DNA of 9,233 bases from Planctomycetota bacterium (GTDB lineage Bacteria > Planctomycetota > UBA1135 > JALUZX01). The stretch's first letter is position 1. Every line of letters begins with the position of its first letter. Of this stretch, positions 1 to 6,219 are shown piece after piece. The notes beneath the pieces were generated by a model that was not told where the DNA came from, made no database searches, and was given only the letters and a program-made list of their open reading frames with translations. Made by a program: the position numbers and the translations under genes. The stretch is from contig JALUZX010000366.1 of the NCBI GenBank assembly GCA_027011425.1, positions 1 through 9,233 on the forward strand. The letters are read 5' to 3'.

Positions 1-2
1 AG

Positions 3-1076
3 GGGCCCCTATGCGGTGACGACCGTCCTCTCCATCCTTCCGACAGGAATCTCCTCAAGGCCGCGCGCTTCGAGAGGCCCGACCGGGTCCCCATGGTCTA
101 CCACGTCAACGCCTCCTGCTGGGCCCACTTCCCCCAGGAGGCCCTGGTGGAACTCATGGCGGAGCATCCCCTGCTCTTCCCGGACTTCGTGCCTCCCGAT
201 CTTCCCTACAGCCCGCCCCTCGCACCCAACGCCAGGGCGGGGGAGCCCTTCACCGACCCCTGGGGCTGCGTCTGGGAGACCTCCATCGACGGAATCGTGG
301 GCACCGTGACGGGCCATCCCCTGGAGGACTGGGCCTCCTTCGAAAACTACACCCCGCCCGACCCGGAAAAGGGCGAAGGCATGGGGGAATACCTTCCCCA
401 GCCCAACGACATGGGAAAGCCCCACCGCCGCCTGAAGACCGGCGGCCTCCGCCACGGCCATACCTTCCAGCAGCTCTGCGATCTCAGAGGCTACGTGAAC
501 CTCACCTACGACATGGCCGACGGGGAGCCCCGGCTGCTGCGCCTCCTGGAGATGGTGGAGGACTTCAACCTCCGAATCGTGGAGAAGGCCCTGGAGGACG
601 GAGCGGAGTGGATGTTCTATCCCGAGGACCTGGGCATGCAGTCGGGGCCCATGATCTCGCCGGACCATTTCGCCGCATACATCCAGCCCGCCTATGAGCG
701 CCTCATGGAACCCGCCCGCCGGGCCGGCGCCGTGGTCCACTGTCACTGCGACGGCGACGTCCGGTCCCTGGCGCCCCTCCTCCTGGAATGCCCCCTGGAC
801 GTGCTCAACATCCAGGACCTGGTGAACGGCATCGACTGGATCGCCGAAAACATCAAGGGCAAGGTCGCCGTCGACCTGGACATCGACCGGACGGAGATCA
901 CCGTCCACGGCACACCGGCCCAGATCGACGCCCTGATCCGCAAAGAAGTCTCCACCCTGGGCTCCCCCGAAGGAGGGCTCACCATGATCTACGGCCTCTA
1001 CCCCGGCACGCCCCTCCCCAACGCCCGGGCCGTAGCCGACGCCATGGAACGCTACGCCTCCTACTGGACCGGTTGA
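3..1076 (+). CDS. Uroporphyrinogen decarboxylase (URO-D) family protein, 5'-partial
   Basis: This is a cytosolic TIM-barrel protein of the URO-D superfamily, the group that holds heme-pathway UroD and corrinoid methyltransferases such as MtaA and CmuA. The reading frame is open from base 3 and has no start codon before the ATG at 93. The residues just upstream of that ATG (LLKAARFERPDRVP) are the usual family N-terminus, so 93 is not the true start and the gene begins left of the window. Counting from the ATG at 93, HCHCDGDV lies at 216-223, followed by the DVLN segment, VDLDID near 261-266, and a C-terminal GGLTMIYGLYPGTP segment. No arginine-rich UroD substrate loop is visible, so heme synthesis is unlikely. 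The MtaA-type H-x-C zinc pair appears here as H-C-D-G-D, so methyl transfer is unproven. No signal peptide is seen. The gene ends 6 bp from an opposing gene. The family is secure; the substrate is unknown. Confidence 0.88.
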   Translation, partial: GPLCGDDRPLHPSDRNLLKAARFERPDRVPMVYHVNASCWAHFPQEALVELMAEHPLLFPDFVPPDLPYSPPLAPNARAGEPFTDPWGCVWETSIDGIVGTVTGHPLEDWASFENYTPPDPEKGEGMGEYLPQPNDMGKPHRRLKTGGLRHGHTFQQLCDLRGYVNLTYDMADGEPRLLRLLEMVEDFNLRIVEKALEDGAEWMFYPEDLGMQSGPMISPDHFAAYIQPAYERLMEPARRAGAVVHCHCDGDVRSLAPLLLECPLDVLNIQDLVNGIDWIAENIKGKVAVDLDIDRTEITVHGTPAQIDALIRKEVSTLGSPEGGLTMIYGLYPGTPLPNARAVADAMERYASYWTG

Positions 1077-1082
1077 GCATAC

Positions 1083-2201
1083 CTATCGAAGCCTCATGAC
1101 AAGGCCCCGGGGGGCATGGTACCAGGCGGCGGGCTCGTTTCCGCGGTGGTAGCTATAGAATGTGAAAAACTTGCTTTTCCCGGTAAAACCGCCCCCGACG
1201 GTGCATGTAGCCAGGTTTGAGGTTTCCGCCCAGGTCCCGCCAGGACCCGAGTAGAAGCCAAGCATCTGGAAAGTATATTTCATCCCGGCGACGGCCTTGT
1301 CATCGGGCACGAAACCCCCGTCGAGTTCGACCCAGACCCAATCCTCCCATGGAGGTTTTCCCCTTTTCGACAGGGTCGAAACGAAAATTACAGCATTCGT
1401 GTAGAGTAGAGGAACGGTCGAATACCCTCCTCCGGGAAACCCGAGCTTTCTGAGATCGAAGGGGAGAAGAAGATTTCCCCATTTCTTCGTGTTGTTTCCG
1501 ACGAGGCCGAGAACAAGGATTTGCCGGCCTTTGGTCTGAACGTATCCGTAATGTACGAAGCGGGAGGACAGGAAAGGAGGGGGGACATAGGTTCGAACTC
1601 CCGGCGGCCAGGAGGTCCCCGAGTAGGCCACTTTCGCCCCAGCCGGCTCCCCCTTCCAGGAGAAATCGTCCACGGCGTCCGCGTACCATTCCCTTCTTTC
1701 ATTGGAGGAAGAATGAAAGACCCACTCCATCATGAACGCACCGCCCTTGTAGGTGAAAGGGAAGTCGAGGACGAGCCGCACGGAAAAGGGGGACGGTCCT
1801 TGGACAGGTTTCTGATCGGCGGGGAAATAAAGAGTTTTCTTCCTCAAGACCTTGGTCCAGTCCTTGCCTCGGTTCCTCGACCAGAAGGCGTCGTACCCGG
1901 AAACAGGGTCCCTGGGAAGGTGGCTCGCCCACAATTCCACCTGGTAGCTGTGCGCCTGAAAGGCCGTCGATACCCGTCCATCCCGCCTGATGGATATCTC
2001 CTTGATCGAAAATGGGGGAGGGGGCATAACGGACTTGGAATAAAGGAACTGCGCCCTCGCCGGGGCATACATCCCGGGAACACCGACCATCCCTGAACCT
2101 TCCGCCCCGCCCGACCCGGCAGGGACCACGACGAAGCTTTGGGAGAACGAGACCGAGCCCGCCAGGAAGCTGAACAAAAGAAGACCCGAAAGGATTCTCA
2201 T
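1083..2201 (-). CDS. Exported protein of unknown function with a planctomycete-like C-terminal motif
   Basis: I cannot assign a function. The 372-residue product starts with a classical signal peptide (a short basic n-region, hydrophobic residues 3-16, likely cleavage near 20 before QSF), so it should be exported. Residues 75-180 look like a beta-rich domain (FQAHSYQVELWAS; SPFSVRLVLDFPF). Residues 228-255 contain LVLGLVGNN and LPFDLRKLGFPG, a motif I associate with secreted planctomycete proteins. Residues 306-336 (YTFQMLGFYSGPGG and following) resemble the C-terminus of the upstream gene product. Only one cysteine (333) is present. The ATG at 2201 is preceded by GAGGAGG with a 4-base spacer, which overlaps the stop codon of the upstream gene, so the two are probably co-transcribed and translationally coupled. 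GC is lower than in the flanking metabolic genes. The coding call is firm; the role is open, and a cell-surface or structural protein is possible. Confidence 0.82.
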   Translation of the reverse strand: MRILSGLLLFSFLAGSVSFSQSFVVVPAGSGGAEGSGMVGVPGMYAPARAQFLYSKSVMPPPPFSIKEISIRRDGRVSTAFQAHSYQVELWASHLPRDPVSGYDAFWSRNRGKDWTKVLRKKTLYFPADQKPVQGPSPFSVRLVLDFPFTYKGGAFMMEWVFHSSSNERREWYADAVDDFSWKGEPAGAKVAYSGTSWPPGVRTYVPPPFLSSRFVHYGYVQTKGRQILVLGLVGNNTKKWGNLLLPFDLRKLGFPGGGYSTVPLLYTNAVIFVSTLSKRGKPPWEDWVWVELDGGFVPDDKAVAGMKYTFQMLGFYSGPGGTWAETSNLATCTVGGGFTGKSKFFTFYSYHRGNEPAAWYHAPRGLVMRLR

Positions 2202-2205
2202 CGCG

Positions 2206-2212
2206 CCTCCTC
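2206..2212 (-). promoter_or_regulatory. Shine-Dalgarno site overlapping the upstream stop codon
   Basis: Read on the minus strand, GAGGAGG lies 4 bases before the ATG at 2201 and overlaps the TGA stop (2213-2211) of the FG-GAP gene by two bases. It fixes the start of the downstream gene and suggests coupled translation of the pair. Confidence 0.7.
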
Positions 2213-5090
2213 AAAAACCCGTCACAACGGCAGTATCGGAGCCCGAGAGGAAAAGGCCTCTTCCCGGCCGGAAAAACAAACCCTGGAACCTGACTCTCCC
2301 TCCCAGCAAGGAAGCATCCCGGGGGACATTCACCGCCGCCGCCCACAAACTGTTGATCCTTCTTTTGTCTCTCACTGGATGTCCGGAACCGACCAACGAG
2401 AAAACCTTGCTCGACAATCTCCAAAGCCCAAGCCCAGGCAAGGCAATCCCCTTCCCGGGGAGGCCCGCGAAAAGGAGAACGGAATCACCCTCATGCCCGT
2501 ATATTTCCACGATCCCTTTTTTCCCGAGGCCCCAGGTCCCATAAACGGAAACCTGCTGGTTGAGGTTGTAACGAATCCCAAGGTAGTGCCCGAGGTGGGG
2601 CCAACCCGTCTGCTCCACCAGGTCCAGGTCGCCGTCCCCGTCCACGTCCAGGAGGGCCACGCCCCGGTTCCCGGAAGCTCCAGACATCCCTCCCACCTGG
2701 CGCCCGATCCCCCTCGGCTCCACCCAGAGGTGTGTCTCCTCGACGAACCTCATGTCGCCCAGGTTCCGCCAGAGCCTTCGCATACTGACCCAACCCTTTA
2801 TTCCGGCCGCATCGATGTGATGATGATGCGACTCGAAAGAAAGAATCTCGGGCAGACCGTCCCCGTTCAGGTCCCCCAGGACGAATTCTTTCAGCATTTC
2901 CTTGGAGGCCGTGCTCCCCGGCAGACCGGTTCCAAAGACCTCCTTGAAACGGCCTTCCCGGTCGTTCCTGTAGACCCAGGCCCAACCACGAATCAGGTCC
3001 GGCCACCCGTCGCCGTCCAGATCCTTGACCTGGAAACCGGAATCCTTGTTGAAAACGGGAACGACCTGGTGCAGGGAAAAATTCTTCGGCCCTTGGTTCC
3101 GGAGAACCACCAGGAAACCTTCATTCACGGTCTTCCCCTGTTCCCGGCACACGATGTCCAGGTTTCCATCACCGTCCACGTCGGCGACATGAGGGTCGTA
3201 CAATTTCTTCTGGAGACTTTTGGGGCCCAGATATTTCCCAGTCCAAAGGAATTTCCCTTTTCCCCTGTTGTCGTATACCCCCAGCATATAGTCGACAAGG
3301 CCTTCGTCCCCGTCCCTGTCGACGTCGATCCATACCCAAGGGTCGCTCGCCCGGCCCAGGTCCCCGGGGGAGCCGAGGGAAAACCTTCCACTCCCGTTGT
3401 TCAACAGCACGTAGGCGCCCCCCCATCTCAAGATCAGGTCCGGATCTTTGTCGCCGTCTATGTCGTGGAAGTCCATGAAATCGGGTTCATGGCACCCTGA
3501 CCCCGGTTTCGGACCGAATACGGGGACACGAGGGTCCGTGACATCCGTGAAACGGCCTTCGCCGTCGTTCCGGAAGAGGAGCACGCCCCTTCTTTTCACG
3601 GGAGAATAGACACCGTCCACGGCCACGGCCAGGTCCAGATCCCCGTCGCCGTCAAAATCCGTGGAACGTGTATATCCCCCCATCGTGTAAGGCTCGACAC
3701 CCTCGTGGGGAACATCGGTCAACGAACAATCACGGAAGAACCCCTTGCCGTTGTTGACGAAAAGGCGGATCTGCCCGAACTTCGAATCCACCAGGAAATC
3801 CTTGTCGCCGTCTCCGTCCACGTCTTCGACCAGGATTTCCACCGGGTCATTGATGATGTTCACGCCGAGACGGCTTTCGGTCACCTCTTTGAAATTTCCC
3901 CTTCCCGTGTTCCGCCACATCCGAACCCTCCCCCCTCCGCCCTTTAGCATCGGTTCGAGGACAGGATCTTTGTCGCAGGCCGCCACCAGGTCCGGAAGAC
4001 CGTCACCGTCTGCATCGAAGACGACGGCGTGTTCTCCATAGGAATTCCCGTCGGCAACCGTGTCCGGCCACCCTTTCCGGCTCGGTACCTGGACCTTCCG
4101 CCACCAGGAGAAACCGGCCTTCCCGTCATTCAACAGAAACACCAGGGGAAGGGCCTTGCCGCCCATTGGCACCAGGAGGAGGTCCAGGTCCCCGTCCCCG
4201 TCGACGTCCCCGGTCATGGACCCGAACCTGTAGCCCACAGAAGCGGCCCGAACGGTGCTTACCCTTCCGGAGGCATCGGTGAACCGCCCCTTCCCGTCGT
4301 TCAACCACAGGGTGCATTCCCGCCCCGAACCCGGGTTTTGAAGGGACTTGATTATATCATGATCACCGTCCCCATCGAGGTCGGCAAAAACGACCCTGTA
4401 GGAGGAATCGGCTTGCCTGGGAAAATTCGATGCCGTTTTATCTACAAAGAACCCCTTCCCGTCGTTCAAGAACAACCTGTCCTGTCCACCGCCGTTCACT
4501 CCGGGAAGGCAGGAGAAATAGATATCCCAATCACCATCATTGTCCATATCCGCCTTGTGAACGGAAAAGACCGAACAACCCTTCGGAACCTTCAATCCAT
4601 GGGTGTCCACCTCTCTTTTAAAGGCGCCTTTTCCGTTGTTCCAGTAGATGTAAATGTGAAAACCATTGGTCAGGATGAAGTCCACGTCTCCATCCTTGTC
4701 AAGGTCGCCGGACACCCCTCCCTTCCACTCTGAATCGATATCCCTCGGCAAGGCCCCGTCGGCCTCCCGGAAGGCGCCGTTCCCCATGTTGATCAAAAGC
4801 CTGTTCCAAAACCGGCTGTCGCTGCCGTAATTTGCAATAAACCAACCGGACCAACTCCCCGAATCATTGAAAAGAGCGTCCACGATATCCACCCTCCCAT
4901 CGCCGTTGAAATCACCGGCAACGAGACGTTGGTGCTCAAAACCCCATTGGGGCGTAGAAAGGCGGGGATTTCCAAGCCAGGCCGTTTGCGCGGAAAGGCT
5001 CCCGGAAGCCAGGAAAGGAAGGATGAAAACCTGGAAACAAACGGGGATGTAAACTTTCACGAAACCTTTCTCCTTCTCAAAAAAATACAC
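2211..5090 (-). CDS. Exported FG-GAP/VCBS repeat protein with a planctomycete-type C-terminal domain
   Basis: The 959-residue product is an exported beta-propeller-type protein. It carries fourteen Asp-rich calcium loops of the FG-GAP/VCBS/integrin-alpha type (D-x-D/N-G-D-G-x-x-D). Their first Asp falls at about residues 60, 129, 181, 237, 295, 359, 423, 478, 543, 589, 637, 690, 740 and 815, and they alternate with N-D/N-G-x-G-x-F strands. Such domains bind calcium and often mediate adhesion or carbohydrate/protein contact; no catalytic residues are seen. Residues 850-959 (YGTWGLG ... VRFQGLFF ... LFLSGSD) form a separate C-terminal domain. The start is uncertain. GTG at 5090 has AAGGG 4 bases upstream. 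GTG at 5060 has AAGGAG 9 bases upstream and gives a cleaner signal peptide (VKVYIPVCF..., cleavage near SLSA/Q at 34-35). I keep the longer form but slightly favour 5060. The gene leads a two-gene operon. Confidence 0.9.
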   Translation of the reverse strand: MYFFEKEKGFVKVYIPVCFQVFILPFLASGSLSAQTAWLGNPRLSTPQWGFEHQRLVAGDFNGDGRVDIVDALFNDSGSWSGWFIANYGSDSRFWNRLLINMGNGAFREADGALPRDIDSEWKGGVSGDLDKDGDVDFILTNGFHIYIYWNNGKGAFKREVDTHGLKVPKGCSVFSVHKADMDNDGDWDIYFSCLPGVNGGGQDRLFLNDGKGFFVDKTASNFPRQADSSYRVVFADLDGDGDHDIIKSLQNPGSGRECTLWLNDGKGRFTDASGRVSTVRAASVGYRFGSMTGDVDGDGDLDLLLVPMGGKALPLVFLLNDGKAGFSWWRKVQVPSRKGWPDTVADGNSYGEHAVVFDADGDGLPDLVAACDKDPVLEPMLKGGGGRVRMWRNTGRGNFKEVTESRLGVNIINDPVEILVEDVDGDGDKDFLVDSKFGQIRLFVNNGKGFFRDCSLTDVPHEGVEPYTMGGYTRSTDFDGDGDLDLAVAVDGVYSPVKRRGVLLFRNDGEGRFTDVTDPRVPVFGPKPGSGCHEPDFMDFHDIDGDKDPDLILRWGGAYVLLNNGSGRFSLGSPGDLGRASDPWVWIDVDRDGDEGLVDYMLGVYDNRGKGKFLWTGKYLGPKSLQKKLYDPHVADVDGDGNLDIVCREQGKTVNEGFLVVLRNQGPKNFSLHQVVPVFNKDSGFQVKDLDGDGWPDLIRGWAWVYRNDREGRFKEVFGTGLPGSTASKEMLKEFVLGDLNGDGLPEILSFESHHHHIDAAGIKGWVSMRRLWRNLGDMRFVEETHLWVEPRGIGRQVGGMSGASGNRGVALLDVDGDGDLDLVEQTGWPHLGHYLGIRYNLNQQVSVYGTWGLGKKGIVEIYGHEGDSVLLFAGLPGKGIALPGLGLWRLSSKVFSLVGSGHPVRDKRRINSLWAAAVNVPRDASLLGGRVRFQGLFFRPGRGLFLSGSDTAVVTGF
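2616..4913 (-). repeat. Fourteen degenerate FG-GAP/VCBS repeats (protein-level)
   Basis: Calcium-loop motifs recur every 46-75 residues, for example DFNGDGRVD, DLDKDGDVD, DVDGDGDLD, DIDGDKDPD and DLNGDGLPE. One copy (residue 589, DVDRDGDEGLVD) has a short insertion before the last Asp, and the copy at 740 ends in Glu. At the DNA level this shows as scattered near-copies of a gtcgccgtcc-like string on the plus strand, too degenerate and uneven to be a nucleotide repeat array. Confidence 0.85.
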
Positions 5091-5161
5091 GTTTCCCTTT
5101 GGACCCCCTTCTGCAGGAACTCAATCAGTCCGGGTTCTTCCGGAAAGTTTTACATCAGGTC

Positions 5162-5189
5162 ACTATAAACCATCCCCACAGCCATGCAA
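5162..5189 (-). promoter_or_regulatory. Possible sigma-70-type promoter of the FG-GAP operon
   Basis: On the minus strand, TTGCAT (5189-5184), a 16-base spacer and TATAGT (5167-5162) lie upstream of the FG-GAP gene. The -10 matches five of six consensus bases; the -35 matches only TTG. The untranslated leader would be about 65 bases to the GTG at 5090 or 95 to the GTG at 5060. The rest of the 5091-5281 gap shows no gene and no clear terminator. Confidence 0.35.
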
Positions 5190-5281
5190 GCGGCCCCGTA
5201 CCCGTCTATCCCGGTGGGCGGCCGGCGGTGAGGGCCAAATGAGGGCTATCTATCCCTGGATTCCTCAGAAAACCCGGTTTC

Positions 5282-5521
5282 TCACCTGCAGGAGATCCGG
5301 AGGGCGTAGCGGCTGAGGACCCGGCCTTTGCGGGCCTGGAGGGGGCAGGGGAGGCAGTTGAGGATGAGCAGGTCCGTGACCCGGGCGCGCCTGGGTGCGC
5401 GGGCGGATTCGTACCGGGCCCGGAGGGGGGAATCGGAGCGGATACGCAGGAGGGAATCGACGGCGATCTCCTTCGAGCCGTAAAGGTCCAGGATCCTGCC
5501 CGAACAGGAGTGGATCCTCAA
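5282..5521 (-). CDS. Small cysteine-containing protein, TTG start, unknown function
   Basis: I do not recognise this protein. The 79-residue frame starts at a TTG 5 bases after the stop codon of the lipoprotein gene. An AAGGA lies 9 bases before the TTG, inside the end of that gene. Third codon positions are overwhelmingly C or G, as expected for a real gene here. The product is basic, with four cysteines (6, 56, 59, 78), of which 56-59 form a CxxC in LNCLPCP, and an arginine-rich stretch near 34-48. No signal peptide or long hydrophobic segment is evident. Metal binding by the cysteines is possible but only inferred. The frame stays open upstream through the lipoprotein gene, so it could also be a frameshifted C-terminal extension of the lipoprotein. 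It is probably co-transcribed with the lipoprotein. Confidence 0.5.
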   Translation of the reverse strand: MRIHSCSGRILDLYGSKEIAVDSLLRIRSDSPLRARYESARAPRRARVTDLLILNCLPCPLQARKGRVLSRYALRISCR

Positions 5522-5526
5522 CGGGC

Positions 5527-6057
5527 CTATTCCTTCAAGAAGGCCTGCCAGGCCTTCCTGAAGGCCGGGTCCTCCTGGGCCTTGTCCAGGTTCACCACGA
5601 GTTTGGGGTTCTCTTTGATCTTCCTGGTCAAGGGACCGATCCCGATGAGACCCTCTTCTCCCTTGATGGAGGGAGAAGAGATGTTCTTCCACTCCCGGCA
5701 AAAGGCGTTCTCCGGAACGCGGACGAAGGTAATCCTGTCGTCCTTGTGGATCAAGGCGGCGTTGCATCCTTTCGGGAAACGGATCTCCCTGCACTTGTAG
5801 AAACACTTGCCCGTGTACGTGTCCACAGCCGCCTGATTGACGCCGAAGTGCCAGTAGACCAGGTATTTCCTGGAGGGAGCATCTCCCTTGTGGGCGCAAA
5901 GATAGGAGATCACCGGCCCCCCCGGCTCGCAGGGAAAGGCCTGGGCGGAAAAAGCCCCCCAACCCGAGTCGCATCCGCCGAGAAAGGCGGGAAGAAGGAG
6001 CAAGGCCGGAACCAACCCTGTCCCGAAAGGAAATCTGGAAATCCGGGAAACTCTCAT
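5527..6057 (-). CDS. Putative lipoprotein of unknown function
   Basis: I cannot name this 176-residue product. It begins with a lipoprotein signal peptide: basic residues at 2, 5 and 8, a hydrophobic core at about 14-25, and the lipobox LGGC with Cys29 as the lipidated residue. The mature part has six more cysteines (43, 54, 85, 89, 98, 120), enough for three disulfides in an exported protein, and no motif I know. The C-terminus is charged (DPAFRKAWQAFLKE). The start is the ATG at 6057, with GGAGG 5 bases upstream and a plausible promoter further up. The frame stays open far upstream of that ATG, but there it is antisense to the divergent gene and carries no ribosome-binding signal, so I exclude it. 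Five bases downstream begins the small TTG-started frame. The divergent neighbour is also a secreted, cysteine-rich protein, so a related envelope role is conceivable but unproven. Confidence 0.75.
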   Translation of the reverse strand: MRVSRISRFPFGTGLVPALLLLPAFLGGCDSGWGAFSAQAFPCEPGGPVISYLCAHKGDAPSRKYLVYWHFGVNQAAVDTYTGKCFYKCREIRFPKGCNAALIHKDDRITFVRVPENAFCREWKNISSPSIKGEEGLIGIGPLTRKIKENPKLVVNLDKAQEDPAFRKAWQAFLKE

Positions 6058-6088
6058 GGCGGCCTCCATCTTTCGGAAAACAAAGAAA

Positions 6089-6117
6089 GATTTATGGATC
6101 TTCCCCCAAAAAGTCAA
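6089..6117 (-). promoter_or_regulatory. Possible promoter of the lipoprotein gene
   Basis: Within the 162-bp divergent gap, the minus strand reads TTGACT (6117-6112), a 17-base spacer, then TAAATC (6094-6089). The -35 is strong (five of six) and the -10 weak. An alternative CATAAA sits with a 15-base spacer. Transcription would start about 25 bases before the ATG at 6057. For the divergent gene I see only a TTAGAAT (6185-6191) without a good -35. Confidence 0.4.
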
Positions 6118-6219
6118 GGAGTCCCTCCATTCCCCCATGGCAGGGAGCCCTTCGAAAGGGTCCGCCCCCACTCCGGCTTTTCCGTTAGAATCCGGGGATC
6201 CCCATCGACAGGAGGATCC

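Noticed and set aside
9..908. Long open frame on the minus strand across the URO-D gene
   Set aside because: It is a shadow of the plus-strand gene: high GC leaves few stops. The translation is repetitive in Val/Gly/His with no family motif and no ribosome-binding site.
1587..1604. GGTTCGAACTCC, resembling a tRNA T-loop
   Set aside because: The flanking bases do not form a T-stem, no acceptor or anticodon arm can be drawn, and it lies inside a protein gene.
2817..2828. Run of four histidines in the FG-GAP protein as a possible engineered tag
   Set aside because: It is a short natural run inside the protein, between two repeats, with no vector sequence around it.
2139..3500. Long plus-strand open frame (over 450 codons) opposite the FG-GAP operon
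   Set aside because: It reads the complement of the Asp/Gly-rich repeat codons, giving a Val/Pro/His-rich string without motifs. The minus-strand frame has unmistakable FG-GAP repeats. A similar shadow at 4029-4733 is rejected for the same reason.
2600..4920. Recurring gtcgccgtcc-like strings suggestive of a CRISPR or tandem repeat array
   Set aside because: Spacing varies from 46 to 75 codons and copies are degenerate; they are codons of the FG-GAP calcium loops.
5268..5283. AGAAAACCCGGTTTCT as a terminator hairpin for the minus-strand unit
   Set aside because: The best stem leaves a loop of one base or a 5-bp A/T-rich stem, and no T-run follows.
5395..6219. Upstream extension of the secreted-protein frame that starts at 6220
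   Set aside because: It would run antisense through the lipoprotein gene, and the signal peptide and AGGAGG site clearly place the start at 6220.
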